The notes under the pieces: model-generated
What the model was told of the DNA's origin: nothing
Databases searched by the model: none
The model's input: only the letters and a program-made list of their open reading frames with translations
Program-made: the position numbers and the translations under genes
Assembly (NCBI GenBank): GCA_034506335.1
Contig: JAPDPR010000006.1
Coordinates: 29,470-93,469 of the forward strand
Direction: 5' to 3'
DNA from: a candidate division KSB1 bacterium
GTDB lineage: Bacteria > Zhuqueibacterota > Zhuqueibacteria > JANLFK01 > Oleimicrobiaceae
Length of the DNA: 64,000 bases
Shown: piece by piece, positions 1 to 8,697 of the stretch
Layout of the letters: each line of letters starts with the position of its first letter
Numbering within the stretch: position 1 is the stretch's first letter

Positions 1-2682
1 GACATCATGACCCTGCAGTCGGGTATCACGGTCATGGAGGGTTACCAGAACAAGATCGCCGGCTTTGAGGCGCGCGGTTTAGACCAAACGCACGTGCGCG
101 GCGGCAGAAGCGGTCAGATCGCCTACATGGTCGATGGCATGTACGTGGAGGATGCCATTTATGCCGGCATGGGGACCACGGTCAACAGGGAGGCCATCGA
201 CGAGCTCACGGTCATCACGGGCAATTTTGATGCGGAGTACGGCGAGGCACAATCGGCGGTGGTGAATATCGTCACCAAGGAGGGGCGCGACTACTACTCC
301 GGCATGGCCGAAGTGACCAGCGGCGAGGTGGCGGGTTGGTTGGGTTCGAAGAGCGACGACCTCCGCAATGCGCACCAGGTGATCGGCTCTTTCGGCGGCC
401 CGGTGCCTTTCGTCAAAGGGCTCAGCTTCTTCCTCTCGGGCTCACAGGGCTATCGGAAGTACGCGGTGCTGGAGTACGACCAGCACACTTACGATCCCAC
501 ACCGCTAAACTGGCTGTTGGACCACCCAGATGATCCCCGCTACAAGAAGATTCAGGAGCAAATCGCAGCGGGCATTATTACCGAGGTCACTGACATCAAC
601 AAGCTTCGAAATCATTCCACCTACCGCTATGTCGGCGATGTGATGCGGCATTGGGCCACGGGCGCTTGGCGCAAGGCGTGGGCGTGGAAAGCGGACTGGG
701 GCGAGGACCGGAAACCCAATACGAAAGATGCAGGCGAAGGCGACGGGATCAATGAATTGATCCGCTGGGACGATACGGCAGGATGGATGGCGTTCGGCTT
801 CAATTCTGACTATGACTTTGCCGGCAAGCTCTCCTGGCGCATCAACCCCAGCATGAAGTTGGTCTACACCCACCGCCAGACGCAGAGGCGCTTCCGCTAC
901 TTCGATGACTTCTGGCGTTTCGCTGAGCAGGGCATCCACATCGTCACCGACCAGACTGAGCAGCAGGGTTTGATCTGGACCCACCAGGTGAGCCCCAAGC
1001 TGTTCTACGAGCTGCGCGGCTCGCGCTTTTGGAAGCATCGGCGTTATCGGGTCTATGGGCCAGACGGGCACGAGCTGACTGCGGGTCACTCCGAGCTCTT
1101 TCGTGATGCATTCCTGCAGACCTGGATCGAGCGCTTCCAGCAGGAAAATGGTCGTAGGCCCACCGAGGAGGAGATCCAGGCTCGCCAGGAGCAGATAGCC
1201 CGGGAATGGCCGGTCGTGCCGCAGGAGTATCCGGACCGCACGTCCACCGGCGGCTTTGCCTGCGACCTGACGTTTGTGCGGGTGGACACCATCACGGAAC
1301 ACGGCGTGCAGGTACCGCGCTACGTCTACTATGGCTACACCACGCAGTACTGGACGCGAAACTTCCAGCAGAGCTTCGAGCTGTCTGGGAGCCTCACCTG
1401 GCAAGCGCACCGGAGCCACCAGGTCAAGATCGGTGGTGAGTACAAGACATTTGGTTTTGACAAGAATAGCCTCCTGGGCAAGTTGGCGGGCGGCGAGTCC
1501 GGCGGCCTCTTCTTCCTGGAGCTGCAACACCCATACATCGCTAACCCGTACGTTGAGTACTATCACACCCACCCGGTGGAGATTGCGGCGTTCATTCAGG
1601 ACAAGATGGAGTTTGAAAACCTGATCGTCAACGCGGGCATCCGTTTCGATTATGCGGACTCCAAGGGGCGGGCCTGGGCGAACTGGGAAGACCCGACTTC
1701 GCCGATACAGACCGGGAGGAAAAAGTGGCAGTGGAGCCCGCGGTTGGGCATCGGCCACCCCATCACCGACCGGGCCACATTCCACTTCGCCTATGGCCAT
1801 TTCTTCCAGGTGCCTGACTACCGCGACCTGTACACGAATCAGACGCTGAACCTGAACTCGCCCCTGCCGTTGTTCGGCTGGGCGCATATGGATGCGGCGC
1901 GCACCGAGGCCTATGAGTTGGGTGTGGATCAGCAGATCGGCGACAACTGGAAACTCAGTGTCGCAGCCTGGGCCAAGGAGAATAACGGCGACCCAGGCAG
2001 CTACCGCATCACCGGCTTTGACCCGGATAGCTTAGGTCTGTACAGCTACTCCATCATCCACAACAGCGACTTTGGCAGCTCCAAGGGCATCGATATCAGC
2101 CTGGAGAAGCGCTTTAGCGACAACTACTTCGGCACGCTGGAGTACACCTACTCGGTAGCCAAGGCGAACAAGTACTACTCCTGGGCGGGCTATTGGGATG
2201 GCGACACCGAGGCCAATCGGCCTAAGAAGGAGTACCTGATGCCCTGGGACCAGACGCACGTGATTGACATCAACGCCGGCTATGCCTTGGGGAGAGGGCA
2301 GGGACCCAAGATTTTCGGGGTGCGGCCGTTTGAGCGGACCACGTTGCAATTCATCTTCCGCGGCTCAAGTGGCTACCCGTACACGCCTACCGTTGGCGGG
2401 CAGGCCCTGGAGCCCAACACGGCGCGGCGCCCCTGGAGGATGACCCTGGACGGAGTGTTCCGTCGCGACTTTGTCCTGTTTGGTCGGCTGCGGGCCGCGC
2501 TGGTGGCACGAGTGTGGAACATCCTGGACCGCAAGAACGTGCTCACGGTCTACTCTGAGACGGGAAGCCCCACCGACCCCGGACCGACCATGAGCCGCAC
2601 TGCCTACAGCACTCAGTACGACCGCCCGCACTGGTATGGCGAACGGCGACGCATTGACCTGGGGCTGCGCTTTGAGATGTAG
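1..2682 (+). CDS. TonB-dependent outer-membrane receptor, 5' partial
   Basis: The reading frame is open from base 1, so the gene starts outside the window; the first ATG at 7 is internal. The first 90 or so visible residues are the end of a plug domain, with the typical stretches VRGGRSGQIAYMVDG and DAEYGEAQSAVVNIVTKEG. The remaining 800 residues alternate polar and aromatic strands as in a 22-stranded beta barrel. The family imports siderophores, vitamins or oligosaccharides using TonB/ExbBD energy, and in FCB bacteria often carries a carboxypeptidase-regulatory-like domain at the missing N-terminus. It ends 44 bases before the next gene and probably shares its transcript. The substrate cannot be told. 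A receptor of this kind beside a PorV-like protein is usual for this group. Confidence 0.9.
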   Translation, partial: DIMTLQSGITVMEGYQNKIAGFEARGLDQTHVRGGRSGQIAYMVDGMYVEDAIYAGMGTTVNREAIDELTVITGNFDAEYGEAQSAVVNIVTKEGRDYYSGMAEVTSGEVAGWLGSKSDDLRNAHQVIGSFGGPVPFVKGLSFFLSGSQGYRKYAVLEYDQHTYDPTPLNWLLDHPDDPRYKKIQEQIAAGIITEVTDINKLRNHSTYRYVGDVMRHWATGAWRKAWAWKADWGEDRKPNTKDAGEGDGINELIRWDDTAGWMAFGFNSDYDFAGKLSWRINPSMKLVYTHRQTQRRFRYFDDFWRFAEQGIHIVTDQTEQQGLIWTHQVSPKLFYELRGSRFWKHRRYRVYGPDGHELTAGHSELFRDAFLQTWIERFQQENGRRPTEEEIQARQEQIAREWPVVPQEYPDRTSTGGFACDLTFVRVDTITEHGVQVPRYVYYGYTTQYWTRNFQQSFELSGSLTWQAHRSHQVKIGGEYKTFGFDKNSLLGKLAGGESGGLFFLELQHPYIANPYVEYYHTHPVEIAAFIQDKMEFENLIVNAGIRFDYADSKGRAWANWEDPTSPIQTGRKKWQWSPRLGIGHPITDRATFHFAYGHFFQVPDYRDLYTNQTLNLNSPLPLFGWAHMDAARTEAYELGVDQQIGDNWKLSVAAWAKENNGDPGSYRITGFDPDSLGLYSYSIIHNSDFGSSKGIDISLEKRFSDNYFGTLEYTYSVAKANKYYSWAGYWDGDTEANRPKKEYLMPWDQTHVIDINAGYALGRGQGPKIFGVRPFERTTLQFIFRGSSGYPYTPTVGGQALEPNTARRPWRMTLDGVFRRDFVLFGRLRAALVARVWNILDRKNVLTVYSETGSPTDPGPTMSRTAYSTQYDRPHWYGERRRIDLGLRFEM

Positions 2683-2726
2683 GCGACAGCGAGGTTCGGT
2701 AGAAACACAACCTCAGGAGATAGCCG

Positions 2727-5700
2727 ATGAAACGACAAGCATTGGTGTCGCTCGGTCTGATGTTAGTGGTGGCGCTGGCCTGGGCCGCTGACTTCAAACA
2801 GCAGCAGGGTAAGGGTCTGCAGAAGGCGCTCCACAGCCGCGACATTGCCGTGGCCATATTGGACGTGGGCAAGGTGCAGCATGCCGCGTTCAACGACGGG
2901 CGCCTGTCCACATGGGATTACCGACCACAGGTACCGGCGTTCTTTTACAAGGGGTGGTCCTATGTACCTGACCTTTTCCCCATGCTGGGCATTCCGGATG
3001 GCCCTTGGGCACCGCGGCGCTACGATCCGGTCAAGGGTGATACAGTCAGTATGGGCGCCACTGTTTCCGAGACAAACGTGGCAGATGATTGGGGCCCCAA
3101 GGCCGGCTCTTATGGGAAACTCCACTCGGGAGAGGTGACAGTCGGGGACGTCATGGCCAATGCCCCCTCCAGCATCAAAGGGCTGCCCATCGTCGCCACC
3201 AGCACGATCGAGGCGTCGTGGCCCAAAGATGCCAGCGGCAACCGCTTCTGGCCTGGGCCGTGGGCGCGGGATCCGAAGACGGGTGAAACTATTGTCGGTA
3301 AGTTCACCTCGGACAAAGACGTCTTCTTCGTGATGAACGACTATGACCTGAACAACGTGGGCCAGCGCTACGCGGAATCGGACGGTCGCTTGGATCAGGG
3401 CTACGCGACTGGCATTGACGTGGAGGTGACGGCTTACGCCTACGGTCGCTCCTATGCCGAAGACTTTATTTTCTTCCCCTGTCGGATTATTAACAACAGC
3501 CACAAGATCGACCCACGCGGTATCGGCTATGACTACAAGGGCGTCTATTTCGGCTTCTACATCGATGCCGACCTGCCGGAGTACAACCTCACCACCACCT
3601 ACAATGACCGGATGGATTGGATGGGGTTCTTGGTGTCGGAATATGATGCCAAGAAGGACACCACTTACCGCTACAACACGGCGTACTTCTACGACTACCG
3701 CTGGGGCACCGGAGACTTTAGCGGCGTTGCGGACCCCGCAGCGTGGAAGGTCTACATCGGTCTGAAGCTTCTGGAAACGCCCAAGGCCCCGCCGGGTGGG
3801 GTGGATCTTGACAAGGATGGCATCATCGACATCCCCGAGGGGCAACAACTTGGGCTGACTGATTGGCACTGGTTCAACTGGGAGCAGCGTCCGGGGGTGC
3901 TGACCCCTGACAAGCAGGAGCTTGAGCAGTACAAGCTGATGAGCGGTGACACCTCGAACCTCTCCGTGGAGCAGCAGGACAACTATTTCTGGCCGGATCC
4001 GACAGGGAAGCTGAACCCCCACCTGGATTCGCCGGAGTTGATTAGGGAAAAGTTCCCCACAGGCTTGGACTGCGTGTTCATCATGAGCACTGGGCCTTTC
4101 GACCTGGCAGTGGGCGACACGACAACGTTTAGCTTCTGCATGATCGCTGGCGACGATTTTGAGGACTATAAGTTCAACTGCCGTAACGCCCAGTTTATGT
4201 ATGAGCTTTTCTACCAGGGCGCCGATCCTCCTTCGCCGCCGCGGGTGACTGCGGTGCCTGGCGACGGCAAAGTGACCCTCTACTGGGACAGCAGCGCCGA
4301 GGAGTCGCGGGACCTCATGACGGGGGCAAAGGACTTTCAGGGCTACCGCATCTATCGCACTACGTCCAACCCGGCGAACAACGAATGGGGGGAGATCATT
4401 CGCGACGGATTAGGGAATGCCGTCGGCTTTGTGCCGGTAGCGCAGTTTGACATCAATGACAACGTGAGCGGCCTGGACCCCAACTATCCGCACCTGAATT
4501 TGGGTAACAATAGCGGGCTTGTTCACTCGTGGACCGACAACAACGTCAAAAACGGGGTCACCTACTGGTACAGCGTCACGGCCTACGACCGGGGAATCAG
4601 CCTGGCGCGTGGCGATTCTCTGGCTCTGGCTGGGTGGGCAGACCTGAACTCTTTGGAGTGCGCCAAGGGCGTAAACCCGCAGGCGGCGCCGAATCTGGTG
4701 GAGGTAACTCCAGGTAAGACCCCGTCGAACTATGTGGCACCCACCATCGCGGTGGAGGCGCTCCCTGGCGCCTATTCGGGTAACACGGTGACCGCGACAA
4801 TTTTCGACCAGTTCGCGATAACTGGGCACTCCTACCTGGTCACCATCGACGACAGCAAACCCGGCGTCAAGTACTACGACGTGGTGGATGAGGTGACGGG
4901 GCAGCAGGTGGTAGACAACGGGCCATTGGGGAGCACCGTGGAAAACCCGATATTCGACGGTCTGCAAATGAGGGTGGTGGAGCGCTTTAGCTCCATCCGC
5001 CTGGATCCGGATTCGGTCTACTGGTACCGGGGCCAGCGCAGCAACAAGTCGCCCTGCAATTGGCAGGTGACTGGCAGCCCTGCGGGAGATTTTCCCTACG
5101 ACTATGAGTTCCGCTTCGTCAGTGAGCCCGACACGGCATTCCAGCCCGCGACCTACATCACGCCGTTCGAGATCTGGAATCTCACTCTGGGCAAAAAGGC
5201 GGCCTTTGGGCACTTTACGCCAAATCCGGCAGACACCACTGCGCAGATGAAAGCCACCTGGACCAGCGGTGACGAGCTGAAGCTGCGTGAGGTCCCCGAG
5301 GTGGGCAAGCCGGCCAAGTTTACCTGGACCTTCAAGTTGTCGGCTCCGCCCCCGCGCATTGACAGTACACTGGTGGGCGGCAAATGGGTGTACACAAAAG
5401 TGGACACCGGTGTTGCGCCTCAGACAGGCGACGTATTGCGCATTATTTCCGGCAAGCCTTTCTTGGGCAAGCGCGATAAGTTTCGTCTGAACACCTCGCG
5501 CTATGCGCTGCGCGAGGCGGAGAAGGCCGACTTGAAGAAGGTACGCGTGGTGCCCAATCCGTACATCATCTCTGCGCAGTGGGAGCTAGACCCTAACCAG
5601 CGGCTAATCCAGTTTACAAATCTGCCGAACAAGTGCGATATCCACATCTACACCATCACGGGTGAGCGGGTCTATACGCTGCACCACGATCACGAGACAC

Positions 5701-5825
5701 GGAGTTGGGAATACTGGAACATGCTGAGCTTCAACCAGCAGGAAGTTGCGTACGGCATGTACATCTACGTGGTGGAGACGCCGAACGGGAACAAGGAGGT
5801 GGGCAAATTCGCTGTCATTCGCTGA
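2727..5825 (+). CDS. Secreted surface protein with FN3-like domain and C-terminal sorting tail
   Basis: A protein of 1032 residues. It starts with a signal peptide (MKRQALVSLGLMLVVALAWA) and has an AGGAG ribosome site at good spacing. No enzyme family is recognised in the first 490 residues; a calcium-binding-like loop DLDKDGIIDIPEG lies near residue 355. From about residue 500 a fibronectin type III-like segment begins (PPSPPRVTAVPGDGKVTLYW). The last 90 residues (from VRVVPNPYI through YTITGERVYTL to GKFAVIR) match the FlgD-like or type IX secretion sorting tails common in FCB bacteria. It lies between a TonB receptor and a PorV-like protein, so it is probably an exported cell-surface protein handled with them. 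Function beyond that is unknown. Confidence 0.85.
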   Translation: MKRQALVSLGLMLVVALAWAADFKQQQGKGLQKALHSRDIAVAILDVGKVQHAAFNDGRLSTWDYRPQVPAFFYKGWSYVPDLFPMLGIPDGPWAPRRYDPVKGDTVSMGATVSETNVADDWGPKAGSYGKLHSGEVTVGDVMANAPSSIKGLPIVATSTIEASWPKDASGNRFWPGPWARDPKTGETIVGKFTSDKDVFFVMNDYDLNNVGQRYAESDGRLDQGYATGIDVEVTAYAYGRSYAEDFIFFPCRIINNSHKIDPRGIGYDYKGVYFGFYIDADLPEYNLTTTYNDRMDWMGFLVSEYDAKKDTTYRYNTAYFYDYRWGTGDFSGVADPAAWKVYIGLKLLETPKAPPGGVDLDKDGIIDIPEGQQLGLTDWHWFNWEQRPGVLTPDKQELEQYKLMSGDTSNLSVEQQDNYFWPDPTGKLNPHLDSPELIREKFPTGLDCVFIMSTGPFDLAVGDTTTFSFCMIAGDDFEDYKFNCRNAQFMYELFYQGADPPSPPRVTAVPGDGKVTLYWDSSAEESRDLMTGAKDFQGYRIYRTTSNPANNEWGEIIRDGLGNAVGFVPVAQFDINDNVSGLDPNYPHLNLGNNSGLVHSWTDNNVKNGVTYWYSVTAYDRGISLARGDSLALAGWADLNSLECAKGVNPQAAPNLVEVTPGKTPSNYVAPTIAVEALPGAYSGNTVTATIFDQFAITGHSYLVTIDDSKPGVKYYDVVDEVTGQQVVDNGPLGSTVENPIFDGLQMRVVERFSSIRLDPDSVYWYRGQRSNKSPCNWQVTGSPAGDFPYDYEFRFVSEPDTAFQPATYITPFEIWNLTLGKKAAFGHFTPNPADTTAQMKATWTSGDELKLREVPEVGKPAKFTWTFKLSAPPPRIDSTLVGGKWVYTKVDTGVAPQTGDVLRIISGKPFLGKRDKFRLNTSRYALREAEKADLKKVRVVPNPYIISAQWELDPNQRLIQFTNLPNKCDIHIYTITGERVYTLHHDHETRSWEYWNMLSFNQQEVAYGMYIYVVETPNGNKEVGKFAVIR

Positions 5826-5881
5826 GCATGAGCGACGGCGAGGGAGCGTTTACCACCTGGTGAAAGAGGAAGGAGCGGGTC

Positions 5882-6934
5882 ATGAAAAAGTTCACCGTAA
5901 TCGTGGCACTGGTGGTCATTGGTGCCTACCCAATGATACTGGCTGCCCAAGAGAACACGCGGGTGGGCACTTGTGCCGCACAATTCCTAAAGCTTGGTGT
6001 GGGGGCGCGTGCCGCAGCGCTGGGTGAATCGGGCACTGCGACTCCAGGCATCACCGGCTTGTATTGGAACCCTGCGGCCGTGGCGGCCGTGGACCGCCTG
6101 TCGGCGTTTTTCGCCTACTCGTCCATGTACGCCGGTCTCTCGCACAACTTCCTGGGGCTTGCCTACCCCCTGGGCGCCGGGAACACGGTCGGCGTAGGGA
6201 TCACCTACATGACCTCCGACCGGATCGAGATTACCACCGTGGACATGCCCGAGGGGACCGGCGCCTACTACAGCCTCAGCAACTATGCGGTCTCCCTCAC
6301 GTTCGCGCGTTACATGACGGATCGGTTGAGCCTTGGGGTGAGTGCCAAGTTCATCCAGGAGGGTATCTACCGGGAGAAGGCGCGCACCGTTGCGCTTGAC
6401 TTGGGCTCGCTGCTGGACACCGGGTTGCTGGGCATCAAGCTGGCGATGAGTCTGTCAAACTTTGGCGGCAATATGCGCCTCTCCGGTCCTGACCTGCGGG
6501 TGAGCCATGAGCGCTGGCCAGAGTTCACTGGCAACCCCTCACGGTACGCGGACCTCAGTACGGAGGTGTGGCCTCTGCCGATGATTTTCCGCATGGGCAT
6601 TTCCTCCAGTCTGGTTGGGATGGATGGCCAACTGGCCAAGAGCGCATCCAATGAGGTCACGGTGTACGCCGATGCAACCGACACCAATGATTCGCTCCTC
6701 CGGTCGAACTTTGGCATCGAGTATGTCTGGAACAATATCGTCGCGCTGCGTGCTGGGTATCGGGGCGTGGTGCTGGCCCATGACGAGCACGATACCTACA
6801 ATACCTCCAGCTATGCCGCGGGTGCAGGCCTCCACTATGGCGTCGGGGGGTTGGACCTGACGTTAGACTACGCCTATACCGACTACCAAATATTGGGTAA
6901 CACGCAGCAGCTGAGCGTGACGATCAGGTTTTAG
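5882..6934 (+). CDS. PorV/PorQ family outer-membrane protein
   Basis: A protein of 350 residues with a signal peptide (MKKFTVIVALVVIGAYPMIL) followed by the family's hallmark segment FLKLGVGARAAALGESGTA and GLYWNPAAVA. These are typical of the PorV/PorQ (UPF0164) barrels, which in type IX secretion act as outer-membrane shuttles or attachment factors. The rest shows alternating beta strands and ends in a terminal Phe (VTIRF), as outer-membrane barrels do. The start has AAGGAG 9 bases upstream. It is the last gene of the TonB receptor-sorted protein-PorV set and is followed by a strong terminator. No other type IX component lies in the window, so a role in sorting its neighbour is inference. 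Confidence 0.85.
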   Translation: MKKFTVIVALVVIGAYPMILAAQENTRVGTCAAQFLKLGVGARAAALGESGTATPGITGLYWNPAAVAAVDRLSAFFAYSSMYAGLSHNFLGLAYPLGAGNTVGVGITYMTSDRIEITTVDMPEGTGAYYSLSNYAVSLTFARYMTDRLSLGVSAKFIQEGIYREKARTVALDLGSLLDTGLLGIKLAMSLSNFGGNMRLSGPDLRVSHERWPEFTGNPSRYADLSTEVWPLPMIFRMGISSSLVGMDGQLAKSASNEVTVYADATDTNDSLLRSNFGIEYVWNNIVALRAGYRGVVLAHDEHDTYNTSSYAAGAGLHYGVGGLDLTLDYAYTDYQILGNTQQLSVTIRF

Positions 6935-6953
6935 CGCATCTCCTGGTGGTGAG

Positions 6954-6983
6954 GCCCACCGGCCTGAGGTCGGTGGGCTTTTT
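6954..6983 (+). terminator. Rho-independent terminator after PorV-like gene
   Basis: Perfect 8-base-pair stem GCCCACCG (6954-6961) and CGGTGGGC (6971-6978), 9-base loop, then a T-rich run from 6979. It lies 20 bases after the stop codon of the PorV-like gene and closes the three-gene set. Confidence 0.9.
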
Positions 6984-7203
6984 CTTTGCCGGTGCGCAGC
7001 TGACTCATCTCAACCGGAACTGTTACAGGTGGCCGGTGCCTCCCTTTGTAGCACTGGGGAATGGGGAGGGTTATTTGGCGCGACGGCTGTGCAGGTAGCG
7101 CGACCTCATGCGGCGAAGAAGTGGGTAGGCCGGTGGGAGGAACGCCAGGCCATGAGGGCAAATCTGGTCGGCTGGGGGCGACAGTTGTGCTGGCAGGCCT
7201 GTG
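6984..7203. other. Intergenic stretch, nothing recognised
   Basis: About 220 bases between the terminator and the stop codon of the small membrane protein on the minus strand. The open frames crossing it have no family likeness and no ribosome site. I see no tRNA-like or repeat structure. Confidence 0.5.
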
Positions 7204-7374
7204 TCAGGTACGCCAGCGACCAATGCCGAACACGCAGTACATCCCGATGCCCATAAGGGCACAGAAGACCACCACCGGCAAGGTCTCTGCGCGCTCGGCA
7301 AAGGCGAACAGATAGATCAGGCCAAGGAGGCTGATCGCAATGTAAATCACGCCCCGCGTCACAAAGTCCTTCAT
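7204..7374 (-). CDS. Small two-span membrane protein, 56 residues
   Basis: A short gene of 56 residues on the minus strand. It starts at an ATG (7374-7372) preceded by GAGAGGGAAGG and ends at TGA (7206-7204). The product starts MKDFVTRGVIYIAISLLGL and has two hydrophobic stretches of about 20 residues (near 8-25 and 32-50) separated by a charged turn (AERAE), ending GIGRWRT. It lies 61 bases downstream of the RNA methyltransferase gene on the same strand, so it is probably co-transcribed. I recognise no family. Coding character, start signal and membrane topology support a real gene; function is unknown. Confidence 0.7.
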   Translation of the reverse strand: MKDFVTRGVIYIAISLLGLIYLFAFAERAETLPVVVFCALMGIGMYCVFGIGRWRT

Positions 7375-7435
7375 CCTTCCCTCTCATTGAGGCGAACCGA
7401 CGGAGGCATGGGCGCAAGGGCCTTGTCGCTCTTGC

Positions 7436-7984
7436 TCACGTGCTCTGGTCAAACTGCGCATCGCAATGCCGCGCGATTTCGTACACTGCTATGCCAAAGG
7501 CCACACTGACGTTGAGCGATTCTTTGACCCCGGCCATGGGGATCTCTACTGCTATGTCGGCCAAAGCAACGACTTCCTCTGACACGCCATGATACTCGTG
7601 TCCAACCACCAGGCAAAGTGGGAACCGGTAAGGCGCGCGGCGGAAGTCGTAGCTGGAGTCGGTGTGCTCAAGGACCACAATCTGCACCCCTTGGGCTTTG
7701 AGGCCGGCTACTGCCTCTGCGGCCGAGGGTACGTACTCCCACGGGACGGCCTCTTCGGCGCCGAGACTGGTCTTGCGGATTTCGGCTCGCGGGGGACATG
7801 CAGTAATGCCGCAGAGGTAAAGTTTCGCCACCCCGGCGCCATCCGCCGTACGGAAGATCGCCCCTACGTTATGCATGCTCCGCACGTTGTCGGCGAGGGC
7901 GAAAATGGCCCGCCGAGCCCTTCCTTCCAGCGCGTTTGCAGAGCGGCGACGACTGGAGAGCTCCTCAGGCGTCAGTTTGCGCAT
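7436..7984 (-). CDS. SPOUT-class RNA 2'-O-methyltransferase (TrmH family)
   Basis: A protein of 182 residues, the size of a SpoU/TrmH catalytic domain without an added substrate-binding domain. The three family motifs are clear: NVGAIFRTADGAG near residue 40, LVVGHEYHGVSEEV near 127 and IPMAGVKESLNVSVAFGIA near 149. The Asn, Arg and SLNVS positions bind S-adenosylmethionine and form the knot. The enzyme methylates a ribose 2'-OH in tRNA or rRNA; the exact nucleotide cannot be read from sequence. The start has a GGAG site upstream. A second, longer SPOUT enzyme lies at 56362-57216. Confidence 0.88.
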   Translation of the reverse strand: MRKLTPEELSSRRRSANALEGRARRAIFALADNVRSMHNVGAIFRTADGAGVAKLYLCGITACPPRAEIRKTSLGAEEAVPWEYVPSAAEAVAGLKAQGVQIVVLEHTDSSYDFRRAPYRFPLCLVVGHEYHGVSEEVVALADIAVEIPMAGVKESLNVSVAFGIAVYEIARHCDAQFDQST

Positions 7985-8058
7985 ATGTGCACTCCGCCCC
8001 TCAGGGGCACGGACAAGTTTCTCCTTGCGAAAAACGGCGGAAATTTGTAGTCTTTACC

Positions 8059-8679
8059 ATGGTCGTGCACGCACCTGGTCAGGAGCCAAAAGTGGAACGG
8101 ATTGCCAAGGTTATCTCGAATGTGACCATACCCACGGTGTTTTCTGCGATAGTCTTTCTCATCATCTCGCTGCACGCCGAGGCTTACTTTCTGCGTGGCG
8201 TTCTGGTGACAGTCATATGTTGGCTCACTGCCTCTGTGTTGCCAGCGGCCTATGTGCTCAGGTTGGTGCGACAGAAGCGCGTCAGCGACAAGCACGTGCC
8301 AATTCGCGAACAGCGCACGCGCCCGTACCTGGTGGCGACTGTTTGCTACGCCCTGGGTTTGGTTCTGGTCAAGGCGGTGGGAGCGCCCTTCCCGGTGTGG
8401 GGGCTTATGTGGTGCTATGTAGTCAATACTCTGGTCCTTGCGCTCATCAACTTGCGCTGGAAGATGAGTGCTCACGCCATGGGGGCCGCTGGAGCGCTGG
8501 CGGGTTTGACCTATGCCCTGGGCATGGCCGTGGCTCCCAGTTTTTTCCTCGTGCTGGTGGTGGGGTGGGCGCGGATTCGCCTCCGGGCCCATACAGTTGC
8601 GCAAGTGGTGGCGGGGGCCCTGGCCGGGGCGGGCCTCACATTCGTGCAACTTCACCTCCTCGCTCGACTTTTTGGGTAG
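8059..8679 (+). CDS. Membrane protein resembling PAP2-type phosphatases
   Basis: The frame is open further upstream, but the ATG at 8059 gives a 206-residue protein with a sensible cytosolic start and five to six membrane spans. Residues around WKMSAHAMGAAGA and VGWARIRLRAHTVAQVVAGA resemble the PAP2 signature segments (SxxxH and the late His), as seen in undecaprenyl-pyrophosphate phosphatase-like proteins. The first PAP2 motif (KxxxxxxRP) is weak: EQRTRPYL is the only candidate. No clear ribosome site precedes the ATG. The next gene, rtcA, follows 18 bases later. Function is probably lipid phosphate hydrolysis, with moderate certainty. Confidence 0.65.
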   Translation: MVVHAPGQEPKVERIAKVISNVTIPTVFSAIVFLIISLHAEAYFLRGVLVTVICWLTASVLPAAYVLRLVRQKRVSDKHVPIREQRTRPYLVATVCYALGLVLVKAVGAPFPVWGLMWCYVVNTLVLALINLRWKMSAHAMGAAGALAGLTYALGMAVAPSFFLVLVVGWARIRLRAHTVAQVVAGALAGAGLTFVQLHLLARLFG

Positions 8680-8697
8680 AGGTGCACGGAGGCGACG

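Noticed and set aside
505..1887. Long minus-strand frame of 460 codons opposite the TonB receptor gene
   Set aside because: It mirrors the codon structure of the plus-strand gene, has no family likeness and no ribosome site; a GC-rich shadow frame.
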